From assembly GCA_028280195.1 (NCBI GenBank), contig JANQMH010000036.1:1-64000 (forward strand): DNA of 64,000 nucleotides. The letters are read 5' to 3'. The DNA comes from Exilibacterium sp. (GTDB lineage Bacteria; Pseudomonadota; Gammaproteobacteria; Pseudomonadales; Cellvibrionaceae). This document shows positions 1 through 9,104 of this stretch, piece by piece. Position 1 is the stretch's first letter. Each line of letters starts with the position of its first letter. Below the pieces are notes generated by a model. The model ran no database searches. It was given only the letters and a program-made list of their open reading frames with translations, and was not told where the DNA came from. A program made the position numbers and the translations under genes.

Positions 1-98
1 CCCCATGGATGGGTTCACGGCGCGTCTCGAACACGTCACCCGGGCTGGGACCGGATCGCTTGGCACGACCCAAAAAGCCCCACCCCCGGAGAGCGCAA

Positions 99-890
99 AT
101 GAACTTCGAAACCATAAAGTTTGAAATCACCGACGGCGCCGCGATACTCACGTTAAACCGCCCCGAAACCCTCAACAGTTTTAACGAGCAGATGCACGCC
201 GAGGTGCGAACCGCGTTAAAAACCGTGCGCACTGACAGCGCCATCCGCAGCCTGTTGCTGACCGGTGCGGGTCGCGGTTTCTGCGCCGGCCAGGATCTGG
301 GTGACCGCAGTGTAGCCGCAGACACCGAGGCGCCCGATCTCGGCGACTCGGTGGAGAGAAATTACAACCCGCTGATTCGCGCGCTCTACGGCCTGGAGCT
401 GCCGGTGGTGTGCGCGGTAAACGGCGTCGCGGCCGGTGCCGGCGCCAGTATCGCCCTGGCCTGCGATATTGTGCTGGCGGCAAAGTCCGCCAAGTTCGTG
501 CAGGCTTTCTGCAATATCGGCGTGATACCCGATTCCGGCGGCACCTGGATTCTACCGCGTATCGTCGGCCTGCCGCGGGCCAAGGGGCTGGCGCTGCTGG
601 GCGGCAAGATCAGTGCCGAGCAGGCTGAGCAGTGGGGCATGATCTGGCAGTGTATTGACGACGACAGCTTATTGCAGCAGGCCACCGATATGGCGCGGCA
701 ACTGGCCCGCGCGCCGACTAAGGGTCTGGCGCTGATCAAGCGCGCGCTCAACGCCTCGACCGCCAACAGCCTCAACGAGCAGCTGGAGCTGGAAAAGGAA
801 TCTATGCGCACCGCCGGCCAGACCGAAGATTACCGCGAGGGTGTCGCTGCCTTTATGGAAAAAAGGCAGCCGGTGTTCAAAGGTCGCTAG
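99..890 (+). CDS. paaG: PaaG, ring-1,2-epoxyphenylacetyl-CoA isomerase (enoyl-CoA hydratase family)
   Basis: This 263-residue crotonase-fold protein would convert ring-1,2-epoxyphenylacetyl-CoA to the oxepin-CoA in the cytosol, the second step of aerobic phenylacetate breakdown. Visible family motifs are the CoA/oxyanion segment GRGFCAGQDL near residue 65 and the second oxyanion segment with the acidic residue, NIGVIPDSGG, near residue 135. The frame is open further upstream to base 9, but ATG 99 follows a GGAGAG ribosome site and gives the usual family length. paaI and paaJ follow on the same strand. The assignment among crotonases rests on this paa context; PaaF is the close alternative. 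Confidence 0.9.
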   Translation: MNFETIKFEITDGAAILTLNRPETLNSFNEQMHAEVRTALKTVRTDSAIRSLLLTGAGRGFCAGQDLGDRSVAADTEAPDLGDSVERNYNPLIRALYGLELPVVCAVNGVAAGAGASIALACDIVLAAKSAKFVQAFCNIGVIPDSGGTWILPRIVGLPRAKGLALLGGKISAEQAEQWGMIWQCIDDDSLLQQATDMARQLARAPTKGLALIKRALNASTANSLNEQLELEKESMRTAGQTEDYREGVAAFMEKRQPVFKGR

Positions 891-931
891 GGCTTTCAGT
901 CGGTTGGGCTAGGGCCTTCGGCTGGGTTGGG
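887..931 (+). repeat. Two-copy tandem repeat (22-23 bp) across the paaG stop codon
   Basis: Two adjacent units, 887-908 and 909-931, both begin CTAGGGC and end GGTTGGG. The first contains the paaG stop codon. The array lies about 40 bases before the paaI start. It is one of many short tandem duplications in front of genes in this window. Confidence 0.7.
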
Positions 932-969
932 CTAGACACTACAAGTGAAAACTAAAAAAGGTATCCGCA

Positions 970-1422
970 ATGCAGGCAATCGATGAAAACCAACTGGCGT
1001 GGGACTGTGCCCGCCATCTTTTCGACAGAGACAAGGCCTCCCGGGCCATGGGGATGGAAATTGTAGAGATGGCTCCCGGCTATGCGAAACTTTCCATGGT
1101 GCTGCGGCCGGACATGGTAAACGGCTACGATATCGCCCACGGCGGAATGATTTTTTCGCTGGCCGACAGCGCCTTTGCGTTTGCCTGCAACAGCTATAAC
1201 CACAGTACCGTAGCACAGGGCTGCAGCATTGACTTCGTCAACCCCGGCAAGCTCGGGGAGCGGCTCGAAGCCACTGCCGAGCAGCGCGCGCGCGGCGGGC
1301 GCACCGGCCTTTACGATGTGACGGTGGTCGGGCCGCAGCAGCAGATAGTCGCCTACTTTCGCGGCAAGAGTTATCAGATTCGCGGCCATGTGCTGCCCGC
1401 AGCGGCCGCACCGGCGCCCTAA
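970..1422 (+). CDS. paaI: PaaI, hydroxyphenylacetyl-CoA thioesterase (hotdog fold)
   Basis: A 150-residue cytosolic hotdog thioesterase. In the phenylacetate pathway PaaI hydrolyses stalled ring-hydroxylated CoA esters and so frees trapped CoA. The family segment HGGMIFSLADSAFAFACNS near residues 57-75 is present, with the conserved HGG and the catalytic aspartate of LADSAFA. The ATG at 970 gives full family length. The gene sits between paaG and the thiolase gene on the same strand, separated from paaJ by only 19 bases, as in many gammaproteobacterial paa operons. A general thioesterase is the only alternative, and the neighbours argue against it. Confidence 0.88.
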   Translation: MQAIDENQLAWDCARHLFDRDKASRAMGMEIVEMAPGYAKLSMVLRPDMVNGYDIAHGGMIFSLADSAFAFACNSYNHSTVAQGCSIDFVNPGKLGERLEATAEQRARGGRTGLYDVTVVGPQQQIVAYFRGKSYQIRGHVLPAAAAPAP

Positions 1423-1441
1423 ACCGGAACGGGAGAGAACC

Positions 1442-2656
1442 ATGACAGCAGTGACAGAAGCCTTTATCTGCGATGCCGTGCGCACACCCATCGGCCGCTA
1501 CGGCGGCACACTGGCGGCGGTGCGCGCCGACGACCTCGGCGCAGTGCCGATCAGCGCCTTGATGCAGCGCAATCGGGAGGTGGACTGGGCGCAGCTCGCC
1601 GATGTCTTCTACGGCTGTGCCAACCAGGCCGGCGAGGACAACCGCAATGTGGCGCGCATGAGCGCCCTGCTGGCGGGTCTGCCGGTGGCGGTGCCCGGGG
1701 TTACCGTCAACCGCCTGTGCGGCTCCGGTATGGACGCCATCGGCAGTGCCGCGCGCGCCATCAAGGCCGGCGAGGCCGGTCTGATGCTGGCCGGCGGCGT
1801 CGAGTCCATGTCGCGCGCGCCGCTGGTGATGCCCAAGGCCGATGCGGCCTTCAGTCGCCGCGCCGAAATCTTCGATACCACTATCGGCTGGCGCTTTGTC
1901 AATAAACTGATGCAGGCGCAGTACGGTATCGATTCGATGCCGGAAACCGCTGAGAATGTGGCCGAGCAGTTCGGTATTTCCCGCGCCGATCAGGATCAGT
2001 TTGCCCTGCGCAGTCAGGAAAAAACCGCGGCCGCCGCCAGCGCGGGCGTGTTGGCCGAGGAGATAACGCCGGTGGCGGTGCCGCGGCGCCGGCAGGAGCC
2101 GCTGGCGGTGGATACCGATGAACACCCGCGCGCCGATACCAGTCTCGAGGGGCTGGCAAAACTGGCGGCGCCGTTCAGGGAAAACGGCAGTGTAACCGCC
2201 GGCAATGCCTCCGGTGTCAACGACGGCGCCTGCGCCGTGCTGCTGGCCTCGGCGCCGGCGGCGCGCGATCACGGCCTGACGCCGGCGGCGCGCATCGTCG
2301 CCATGGCCAGCGCCGGCGTCGAGCCGCGCATTATGGGCATCGGTCCGCTGCCGGCCAGCCGCCGGGTGCTGGCGCTGGCCGGGCTGACGCTGGCGGATAT
2401 GGATGTGATCGAACTCAACGAGGCCTTTGCCGCCCAGGGGCTGGCGGTATTGCGGGAGCTGGGCCTGGCCGACGACGATCCGCGGGTCAACCCCAACGGC
2501 GGGGCCATTGCCCTGGGGCACCCGCTGGGCATGAGCGGCGCGCGCCTGGTGACCACCGCCCTCTACCAGCTGCGGCGCAGCGGCGGGCGCTATGCGCTGT
2601 GCACCATGTGTATAGGCGTGGGGCAGGGGATTGCGCTGATTATCGAGCGGGTATAG
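1442..2656 (+). CDS. paaJ: PaaJ/PcaF-type beta-ketoadipyl-CoA thiolase
   Basis: A 404-residue thiolase that would cleave 3-oxoadipyl-CoA, and in the paa pathway also 3-oxo-5,6-dehydrosuberyl-CoA, to acetyl-CoA and succinyl-CoA or the shortened acyl-CoA. The acyl-accepting cysteine is in [11 protein letters not shown] near residue 90. The catalytic histidine is in [16 protein letters not shown] and the second cysteine in [10 protein letters not shown] near the C-terminus. ATG 1442 follows GGGAGAG; the longer open frame from 1388 overlaps paaI and lacks a ribosome site. It closes the paaG-paaI-paaJ block. Confidence 0.9.
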   Translation: MTAVTEAFICDAVRTPIGRYGGTLAAVRADDLGAVPISALMQRNREVDWAQLADVFYGCANQAGEDNRNVARMSALLAGLPVAVPGVTVNRLCGSGMDAIGSAARAIKAGEAGLMLAGGVESMSRAPLVMPKADAAFSRRAEIFDTTIGWRFVNKLMQAQYGIDSMPETAENVAEQFGISRADQDQFALRSQEKTAAAASAGVLAEEITPVAVPRRRQEPLAVDTDEHPRADTSLEGLAKLAAPFRENGSVTAGNASGVNDGACAVLLASAPAARDHGLTPAARIVAMASAGVEPRIMGIGPLPASRRVLALAGLTLADMDVIELNEAFAAQGLAVLRELGLADDDPRVNPNGGAIALGHPLGMSGARLVTTALYQLRRSGGRYALCTMCIGVGQGIALIIERV

Positions 2657-2771
2657 TTAAAGCGGCAGACCGGGTCAATTCCGGCAGCTGATAAATCCCC
2701 GCCGGCGGCGGGTGGCCCGCAAGCTGCGGGCCGGGTGGATTGACATCCGGCAATCGTATATTACGGCAAAG

Positions 2772-2810
2772 TGATACAAAAATATTGAAATCTTTGCCAA
2801 TTTAGTATCA
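2772..2810. promoter_or_regulatory. Inverted repeat in the paaA promoter region, candidate operator
   Basis: TGATACAAAA at 2772-2781 faces TTTAGTATCA at 2801-2810, so nine of ten positions are complementary across 39 bases. It lies in the 213-base gap between paaJ and paaA, where a separate promoter for paaABCDE would be expected. PaaX-type regulators bind spaced TGATNC-like half sites in some relatives, but no regulator gene is in the window and binding is inferred only from position and symmetry. Confidence 0.45.
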
Positions 2811-2869
2811 TAATGACAACTGGTGTCCCACAGCCGGGGCCGCAGAATATCAACGGGAGTCGCGCTGAC

Positions 2870-3835
2870 ATGTCACAGACAGAAACAGAACAGAGTAAAA
2901 CAGAACAAAGCCTCGAGCGCGAGTTCCAGGCGCGCGTGGATGCCGAGGAAAAGATCGAGCCGAAAGACTGGATGCCCGAGGCCTACCGCAAGACCCTGAT
3001 CCGGCAGATATCCCAGCACGCCCACTCGGAAGTGGTCGGCATGCAGCCGGAGGGCAACTGGATTACCCGCGCGCCGAGCCTGCGCCGCAAGGCGGTGCTG
3101 CTGGCCAAGGTGCAGGACGAAGCGGGCCACGGCCTCTACCTCTACAGCGCCGCCGAAACCCTGGGCATTTCCCGCGAGGAGCTGCTCGAGGCGCTGCACC
3201 AGGGCAAGGCCAAATACTCCTCGATTTTCAACTACCCGACCCTGAGCTGGGCGGATATCGGCGCCGTCGGCTGGCTGGTGGACGGTGCTGCCATCGTCAA
3301 TCAGGTTGCCTTACAGCGCACCTCCTTTGGCCCCTATGCCCGCGCCATGGTGCGTATCTGTAAAGAAGAGAGCTTTCACCAGCGCCAGGGTTACGAAATC
3401 ATGCTGGCCCTCTCCAGGGGTTCGGCGGCGCAGAAAGCCATGGCGCAGGATGCGCTCAATCGCTTCTGGTGGCCCTCGCTGATGATGTTCGGCCCCAACG
3501 ACGACCATTCGCCCAACTCCGCCCAGTCCATGAAGTGGAAGATAAAGCGCAAATCCAACGATCAGCTGCGGCAGGAATTTATCGACCAGACCGTGCCGCA
3601 GATCGAAGTGCTGGGTCTGGAGCTGCCCGACCCGGAGCTGCGCTGGAACGAGGAGCGCGGCCACTACGATTTCGGTCCCATCGACTGGGACGAGTTCTTT
3701 CAGGTGATCAAGGGCAACGGACCCTGCAACCGCCAGCGCCTGCAACACCATATCCGCGCGCAGCGCGAGGGCGAGTGGGTGTGCGAGGCCGTGCGCGCCT
3801 ATGAGAATAAAAAACGCGGCCGCAAAGCCGCCTAG
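2870..3835 (+). CDS. paaA: PaaA, catalytic di-iron subunit of phenylacetyl-CoA 1,2-epoxidase
   Basis: A 321-residue di-iron oxygenase subunit that, with PaaB, PaaC and the reductase PaaE, epoxidises phenylacetyl-CoA. Carboxylate-bridged di-iron ligand motifs are visible: [10 protein letters not shown] near residue 85 and [10 protein letters not shown] near residue 168, which supply E-x-x-H type ligands. An in-frame ATG at 2813 exists, but ATG 2870 follows CGGGAG and matches the family start (MSQTETEQ). It is the first gene of paaABCDE, with 42 bases to paaB. Confidence 0.95.
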   Translation: MSQTETEQSKTEQSLEREFQARVDAEEKIEPKDWMPEAYRKTLIRQISQHAHSEVVGMQPEGNWITRAPSLRRKAVLLAKVQDEAGHGLYLYSAAETLGISREELLEALHQGKAKYSSIFNYPTLSWADIGAVGWLVDGAAIVNQVALQRTSFGPYARAMVRICKEESFHQRQGYEIMLALSRGSAAQKAMAQDALNRFWWPSLMMFGPNDDHSPNSAQSMKWKIKRKSNDQLRQEFIDQTVPQIEVLGLELPDPELRWNEERGHYDFGPIDWDEFFQVIKGNGPCNRQRLQHHIRAQREGEWVCEAVRAYENKKRGRKAA

Positions 3836-3877
3836 TGTCTCTCGTGTCTACGCCCGCGCCGGGCCGAGGAATGAACC

Positions 3878-4159
3878 ATGAAGCATATGCCACTGTTTGA
3901 AGTTTTCATCCGCTCCAAGCGCGGTCTCGATCACACCCATGTCGGCAGCCTGCACGCCGAAGATCACCAGCAGGCGCTGGAGTACGCGCGCGATGTCTAT
4001 ACCCGCCGCAGCGAGGGCGTCAGTATCTGGGTGGTGAAATCCGCCGATATCGTCGCCTCACAGGAGGGCGACCGCGACAGCTTTTACGACCCCATGGACG
4101 ACAAGCCCTACCGGCATGCCACGCACTATGTGCTGCCCGAAGAAGTCAATAATATGTAG
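3878..4159 (+). CDS. paaB: PaaB, structural subunit of phenylacetyl-CoA epoxidase
   Basis: A 93-residue protein beginning MKHMPLFEVFIRSKRGLDHT, the characteristic N-terminal segment of PaaB. PaaB has no cofactor; it bridges PaaA-PaaC heterodimers in the multicomponent epoxidase. Length and order (between paaA and paaC) are as in the family. The next gene begins 92 bases downstream, after a short tandem-repeat tract, which is wider than usual spacing in paa operons. Confidence 0.95.
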   Translation: MKHMPLFEVFIRSKRGLDHTHVGSLHAEDHQQALEYARDVYTRRSEGVSIWVVKSADIVASQEGDRDSFYDPMDDKPYRHATHYVLPEEVNNM

Positions 4160-4185
4160 TGCTGTCGCCGGCGCCCTTGTGTCAG

Positions 4186-4233
4186 CCGACTTGTGTTTTA
4201 ACCGACTTGTGTTTTAACCAACTTGTGCCGCAA
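4186..4233 (+). repeat. 16-bp tandem repeat, three copies, in front of paaC
   Basis: Units CCGACTTGTGTTTTAA at 4186-4201 and 4202-4217 are identical. A third, diverged unit (CCAACTTGTG then CCGCAA) runs 4218-4233, and CTTGTGTCAG just upstream may be a fourth remnant. The tract fills the paaB-paaC gap and ends 18 bases before the paaC ATG. Confidence 0.8.
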
Positions 4234-4251
4234 CCGAATAGTGATACTGAT

Positions 4252-5007
4252 ATGAATAAAGATGCAATCGCAGAATATGCCACCCGGCTCGGCGACGACG
4301 CGCTGGTACTGGGGCACCGCCTGTCCGAATGGTGCAGCAACGGCCCGTTTCTGGAAGAGGATATCGCCACCATCAATACGGCGCTGGATTTTATCGGCCG
4401 GGCGCGAATGTTTTTGAGTTATGCCGCAGAGCTGGAAGGTGCCGGCCGCAGTGAAGACGACCTGGCCTATACCCGCGATTGCCGCGAGTTTAAAAACCTG
4501 TTGATCCACGAACTGCCGCGCGGCGATTTTGCTTTTACTACCGTGCGCCAGTTTCTGGTGGATGCCTCTAACGTGCTGTTCTTCGAGGCGCTGTGCGAGT
4601 CGTCCGACCCGCAGCTGGCGGCCATTGCGGCCAAGTCCGTGAAGGAGTGCCGCTACCACCTGCGCCGCTCGCACGACTGGTTGCTGCGCCTCGGTGACGG
4701 CACCGAGGAAAGCCGGCGGCGCTGCCAGGATGCGCTCGATGATCTCTGGGGTTATACCGATGAGCTGTTTGCCATGGACGCTCTCGAACAGGCCTTATTG
4801 GATGCCGGTGTGGCTGTGGACCGGGTGGCACTGAAAGAGCGCTGGCTGCCCCTGGTCAGCGCCGCCATCGATGAGGCGACCCTGCAGCTGCCGGCACTGC
4901 CGGCGCTGCCGGGAGGGGGCAGAGAGGGCATCCATACCGAGCACCTCGGCCACCTGCTGGCGGAGCTGCAGTTTGTACAGCGCGCCTATCCGGGCCTGCA
5001 GTGGTAG
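4252..5007 (+). CDS. paaC: PaaC, structural subunit of phenylacetyl-CoA epoxidase
   Basis: A 251-residue ferritin-like subunit that pairs with PaaA and stabilises it in the epoxidase. Family-typical segments include the early stretch DDALVLGHRLSEWCSNGPFL and the SVKECRYHLRRSHDWLLRLG helix near residue 130. The open frame runs upstream to 4159 through the tandem repeat, but ATG 4252 starts the family-matching protein. No strong Shine-Dalgarno sequence is visible before it (AATAGTGATACTGAT), so translation may be weak or coupled. Confidence 0.93.
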   Translation: MNKDAIAEYATRLGDDALVLGHRLSEWCSNGPFLEEDIATINTALDFIGRARMFLSYAAELEGAGRSEDDLAYTRDCREFKNLLIHELPRGDFAFTTVRQFLVDASNVLFFEALCESSDPQLAAIAAKSVKECRYHLRRSHDWLLRLGDGTEESRRRCQDALDDLWGYTDELFAMDALEQALLDAGVAVDRVALKERWLPLVSAAIDEATLQLPALPALPGGGREGIHTEHLGHLLAELQFVQRAYPGLQW

Positions 5008-5043
5008 CGCCGGGCCATCGCTGCGGGCGAGGGGGAGACGATC

Positions 5044-5583
5044 ATGAGTTTGATTCCGCTGCTTGACCATACCTTCGACGGCCACGCCTCGGAAGACGAG
5101 CTGCTGCGCCGGGAGCGCCGCGGCAAAGCGCAGACCGCTGCGCTCTGGGATCTGCTGGACCAGGTCTGCGACCCAGAAATTCCGGTACTGACCATCTGGG
5201 ATCTGGGTGTGCTGCGGGATATCGATCTCGATCAGGGGCAGGTCAAAGTGACGATCACACCGACTTATTCCGGCTGCCCGGCGATGACTACCATTGCCGA
5301 CGACATTCGCGCCGTGCTGCAGCGGGCCGGCTATGCGCAGGTGCAGGTGGAACTGACGCTGGCGCCCGCCTGGAGCACCGACTGGATCTCCGCCTCCGGA
5401 CGCGAAAAAATGCGCGTCTACGGCATTGCGCCGCCGCAGCCGAGGCAGGCCGCCGAAATCGCCTGCCCGCGCTGCGGCAGCGCCGATACCCGCCTGATCA
5501 GCGAGTTCGGTTCCACCGCCTGCAAGGCTCACTACCAGTGCAATCAGTGTCTGGAGCCTTTCGATTATTTCAAATGCCATTAA
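5044..5583 (+). CDS. paaD: PaaD, iron-sulfur maturation factor of the epoxidase
   Basis: A 179-residue protein with an N-terminal MIP18/DUF59-type domain (segment DQVCDPEIPVLTIWDLGVLR near residue 40, and TYSGCPAM near residue 77). A C-terminal zinc ribbon is built from CPRCGS near residue 140, then CNQC and PFDYFKCH at the end. PaaD is needed for metal-cluster assembly or maturation of the PaaE/PaaABC system. GGGGGAG precedes the ATG. It lies between paaC and paaE as usual. Confidence 0.93.
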   Translation: MSLIPLLDHTFDGHASEDELLRRERRGKAQTAALWDLLDQVCDPEIPVLTIWDLGVLRDIDLDQGQVKVTITPTYSGCPAMTTIADDIRAVLQRAGYAQVQVELTLAPAWSTDWISASGREKMRVYGIAPPQPRQAAEIACPRCGSADTRLISEFGSTACKAHYQCNQCLEPFDYFKCH

Positions 5584-5624
5584 AGAATTATTTATAACCC
5601 GGCTATCAATACAGAGATCGGACA

Positions 5625-6713
5625 ATGAGCGATTTTTACAAACTACAGGTGGCCGAGGTGCTGCCGGAAACCGACAGCGCCGTACAGGTGGTGCTGGATA
5701 TTCCCGAAGCGCTGCAAGGCGCCTTCGCTTTCACCCAGGGCCAGTATTTGACCCTGCAGCGCGAGATCGATGACGAACTGGTGCGGCGTTCCTACTCCAT
5801 CTGCTCGGCGGTCGGCGAGCCGCGCCTGAGCATTGGCATCCGGCGCGTGGAGGGCGGCAAGTTTTCCAATTTTGCCAACTCCGAATTGCAGCGGGGCGAC
5901 AGTATTGATGTCATGTCGCCGCAGGGAGAATTCTTTACGCCGCTAGAGCCCGACTCGCAACGCCGCTTTCTGTGTATTGCCGCCGGCAGTGGTATTACGC
6001 CCATCATCTCGATTATAAAAACCACGCTGGAGCGGGAACCCGCCAGTGAAGTGACGCTGATATACGGCAACCAGCGCACCAATACCATGATGTTTCGCGA
6101 ACAGTTGAGCGATATCAAAAACCGCTATCTGAGCCGTTTTCAGTGGATCAATATCATGAGCCGCGAGGAGCACGGCTCAGACGTGCTGTTCGGCCGCATC
6201 AACAATAAAAAGGGGGCGCAACTGCAGGCCTCGGGGCTGATCGATATCAAGGACTACGACCACTATTTTCTCTGCGGCCCGGAGGCGATGATCTCCGAGG
6301 TTTCCCGCGGTCTGCGCGCCGAGGGGGTGGACGAGGCGGTCATTCACTACGAACTGTTTGGCGCCTCTGCCGCGGATGCGGCCACCGCGGTTGCCAAACA
6401 TCACCAGCGTGCCGAGCGTTTTGCCGGCATGACTTCATCGGTCACGGTAATCAAAGGCGGGCGCTCGACCCTGCTCGAAGTCAGTGCCGACGGCGAAAAC
6501 ATACTCGACGCCGCCATGGATGCCGGCGCGGATCTACCCTACTCCTGTAAAGGCGGCGTCTGCGCCACCTGCAAGGCCAGACTGATAAAAGGCGAGGTGG
6601 AAATGGATCTCACCCACGGCCTCGAGCAGGATGAGATCGACGCCGGCTTCATTCTCACCTGCCAGTCCCATCCCCTCAGTCCGGAAGTCGTGGTCGACTA
6701 CGATCAGCGATAG
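5625..6713 (+). CDS. paaE: PaaE, ferredoxin-NADP reductase-like reductase of the epoxidase
   Basis: A 362-residue electron-transfer subunit that takes electrons from NADPH and delivers them to PaaA. Domains in order are an FAD-binding barrel with RRSYSICS near residue 48, an NAD(P)-binding domain with CIAAGSGITPIISI near residue 115, and a C-terminal plant-type [2Fe-2S] ferredoxin with YSCKGGVCATCKA near residue 307 and the fourth cysteine in FILTCQSHP. It is the last paa gene here. Its last 38 bases overlap the 3' end of the opposite-strand gene that follows. Confidence 0.95.
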   Translation: MSDFYKLQVAEVLPETDSAVQVVLDIPEALQGAFAFTQGQYLTLQREIDDELVRRSYSICSAVGEPRLSIGIRRVEGGKFSNFANSELQRGDSIDVMSPQGEFFTPLEPDSQRRFLCIAAGSGITPIISIIKTTLEREPASEVTLIYGNQRTNTMMFREQLSDIKNRYLSRFQWINIMSREEHGSDVLFGRINNKKGAQLQASGLIDIKDYDHYFLCGPEAMISEVSRGLRAEGVDEAVIHYELFGASAADAATAVAKHHQRAERFAGMTSSVTVIKGGRSTLLEVSADGENILDAAMDAGADLPYSCKGGVCATCKARLIKGEVEMDLTHGLEQDEIDAGFILTCQSHPLSPEVVVDYDQR

Positions 6714-8640
6714 TATCGCCGTTACCGCGACTGCGTGCCCGGATGAATTCATCGATATCCAGGCCGCCGTCGCCATCGATATCCAGCTTTTTGAAATGCC
6801 TGCTCAAGCGTTTATGTCCGCCTTTTGCCAGCTCCTGCGGCTCGAGGCGTCCATTGATATCCTTGTCGAGAAAGCCGAAGCTGAGCGCCGCGCGGTTGCG
6901 CCGGCGGTCGTGAATCCGGTTGTCCGGCGTCTCTCCGACCCACTGAAACATAAACGACCCGTATAACATTTCCTCGAAGGACTGCTCGCCCCAGGTTACA
7001 TGGCGGTCGGGGTCCGGGTTGGCGGGGTTTTTGGCCGAGTTGTCATAGGTGGTCCGGTGCAGCAGCTTGCTGCCGGCAGCCACCCGCAGAGGCTCGGACA
7101 GGGTATACATACGCTGCCAGTTAAAGTCGTACCTGGGCACCGAGAGCAGAGTTTCGCGGCTGCCGTCGGCGCGCAACAGTTCAAATACCGAACTCCTGCC
7201 GCGGTAGTGGGCATGGGGAAACAGGCTGTAGATAATCGCGTCGTTCTCGAAGGCAAAGTATGCCGCTTCTTCGTGAGCTTCGACCCGGGGCGGAATGCTC
7301 AGGGAAAAATCGACGATGGCATGGTGGCGCAGGATATTTTCCGGCGGCTCGTCATGGAAGTAGAAGCCGACTTCGGTCTCATCGCTGGTGGCTTTGCCGG
7401 ATGTCGTATAGTGGGCCTGAAAAGCAAAGAAGCCGCCTTTGGCAATTTTCACCCCGGTGTCGGCGGGGTATTCGTAAGGGTCCATACCCGGTGCATAGGT
7501 AACGAGATAATTTTCAAACACGGAGTTGCTGTTTTGCTGCTTGGGTTTGTGTTGCGCCGACCCGACAATCAGATGGTGCAATACACTTCTGTCCCCGGGT
7601 CTGACCGCCACCGCTTTCACCCACACGTCGCGCTCCAGCGGATTGGCCACCAGCGGGTACTGATAGTCGATAACGCCGGTGGCGGGAACATCGAACCTGG
7701 GCAGTTTTACCACCAGGTCGGGCGGCCCCAGTTGCCAGTCATCGGCCTGTGGCTGCAGTGCCGCCAGCGGGTCCGGGCCGCTGCCGCGCGGCGAGCCCGC
7801 CTCGATCCAGTGCACCAGTGTCTTCGTCTCTTCCGGCGACAGACTGTTGTCTTCCCTGAAGCGCTGGATATGGGGGTCGGCATGCCAGGGCGGCATGCGT
7901 CCGGTGCGCACCACCTCCCTGATCATCGGCGAGAAGCCGAGGATCATATTGTAGTCGGTCATGGCCCAGGGGCCGATACCCCCAGGTGTATGGCAGGACA
8001 CGCACTTGTGCTGCAGCAGCGGGGCGATGGTATCGCTGTAGCTGATGTCGTCGCGCCGGTGCTTACTGTTGCGTTGCGGGAAGTTGATGATGCAGCCTTT
8101 GACCTGGCGGCGGCTCACCGCCGGCGATTCGCCCTTGATCACCGCCTCCAGTGCGTCGCGCAGGTAGTGCTCGCCGGCCTGCGGCTTCTGCCGCTCGTAG
8201 TGCAGGCGGTCGTCAATGGGACCGCGATAGCGCAGCGACCAGTCCTGTGGATCGATGAGCAGCACCTCGGCGGTGCGGGTCAGGCCCAGGGCCTCGCCGA
8301 TCAATTGGGTTTCGTCATCCAGTATCGGCAGGTCGATGGCGAATTCCCTGGCTTCCTCGAGTATGGATTCGCGGTTGTCCTGCAGGTTTGAATTGATGAG
8401 CAGAAATTCCACACCCCTACCGCTGTATGCGCGCTGCAGTTCGGCAAAGGCGGGCAGCGCATTGCGTACAATGGGGCAGCCATTGCCCTGTACCATAATG
8501 ACAACGGCTTTTTTATCGGCGAGATAGTAGAGTTCGTGAGACTTGCCGTATTGGTCGAGCAACCTGAAGTTATCTATGCTTTCGGCCCGTACCAGACCGC
8601 CGGCGGCGGCAAATAATAACAACCCTAATAGTTTTCCCAT
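6676..8640 (-). CDS. Secreted fusion: redoxin, cytochrome c, copper monooxygenase-like and EF-hand domains
   Basis: A 654-residue exported protein with a signal peptide over residues 1-19. In order I see: a thioredoxin/peroxiredoxin-like domain (residues 25-165) with one cysteine in GNGCPIVRNALP (C55); a c-type haem motif CVSCH at 213-217 followed by a cytochrome-like stretch; a region resembling type II copper monooxygenases (HH 355-356, H410, HAH 476-478, EEM near 557); and two EF-hand loops at 592-603 and 620-631. The frame extends to 8697, but the ATG at 8640 directly begins the signal peptide. Function is unknown; periplasmic redox chemistry is inferred. Confidence 0.75.
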   Translation of the reverse strand: MGKLLGLLLFAAAGGLVRAESIDNFRLLDQYGKSHELYYLADKKAVVIMVQGNGCPIVRNALPAFAELQRAYSGRGVEFLLINSNLQDNRESILEEAREFAIDLPILDDETQLIGEALGLTRTAEVLLIDPQDWSLRYRGPIDDRLHYERQKPQAGEHYLRDALEAVIKGESPAVSRRQVKGCIINFPQRNSKHRRDDISYSDTIAPLLQHKCVSCHTPGGIGPWAMTDYNMILGFSPMIREVVRTGRMPPWHADPHIQRFREDNSLSPEETKTLVHWIEAGSPRGSGPDPLAALQPQADDWQLGPPDLVVKLPRFDVPATGVIDYQYPLVANPLERDVWVKAVAVRPGDRSVLHHLIVGSAQHKPKQQNSNSVFENYLVTYAPGMDPYEYPADTGVKIAKGGFFAFQAHYTTSGKATSDETEVGFYFHDEPPENILRHHAIVDFSLSIPPRVEAHEEAAYFAFENDAIIYSLFPHAHYRGRSSVFELLRADGSRETLLSVPRYDFNWQRMYTLSEPLRVAAGSKLLHRTTYDNSAKNPANPDPDRHVTWGEQSFEEMLYGSFMFQWVGETPDNRIHDRRRNRAALSFGFLDKDINGRLEPQELAKGGHKRLSRHFKKLDIDGDGGLDIDEFIRARSRGNGDTIADRSRPRLPD

Positions 8641-9104
8641 GGCTTTGGTTCCCTTATATTGCAGCGTGTTTGTACTGCCAGGTTTATTTCTCCGCAAAGC
8701 TATAAATGCTGTGAATTACTGTTTATCACTGGAAATTATGGTGTGAGTCGCGAGGGTACAGTGACATAAAAACATTTACCGGTGGCGCTGTATATCGCCT
8801 GTATTGCCTCTTAACCATTCTTAACTCAGTGACCCTGTTTTTGTCTGTATCGATTACAGTCGAGTACAAAGGTATAGTTGGAAAACAGCCTGTTTGACCG
8901 CGTGGCGGCGAGGTCACGGTGCGGGGTTTTGCCTGATGATATCGATGCCAATAAACGGTACTCTCAGCCCTGAAATCGCCCAGTGGTGAAATCGCGGCGC
9001 GAAAACGTGGCTTAGTAAGAAAACATGGCTTAGTAAAAAGTGGCTTAGCAAAAAGCAGCTTAGACAGTTACCCTTGGACACTTATCACAGAAGGAGCATC
9101 CATC
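8641..9104. other. 464-base intergenic region
   Basis: This gap lies between the divergent redoxin-fusion gene and the VOC gene and should hold both promoters. I find no convincing gene; the only short frames are low-complexity. Its right end contains the tandem repeat listed separately. Nothing else is recognisable. Confidence 0.6.
9006..9066 (+). repeat. Degenerate TGGCTTAG tandem repeat before the VOC gene
   Basis: Three units of 15-18 bp built on TGGCTTAGTAAAAA start near 9006, 9024 and 9040. A fourth, shortened unit contains CAGCTTAG. The array stops about 40 bases before the GTG start at 9105. Confidence 0.75.

Noticed and set aside
7000-8391. 463-codon plus-strand open frame inside the redoxin fusion gene
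   Set aside because: The minus-strand gene has a signal peptide, haem motif, histidine pairs and EF-hands in order; the plus-strand product is featureless.
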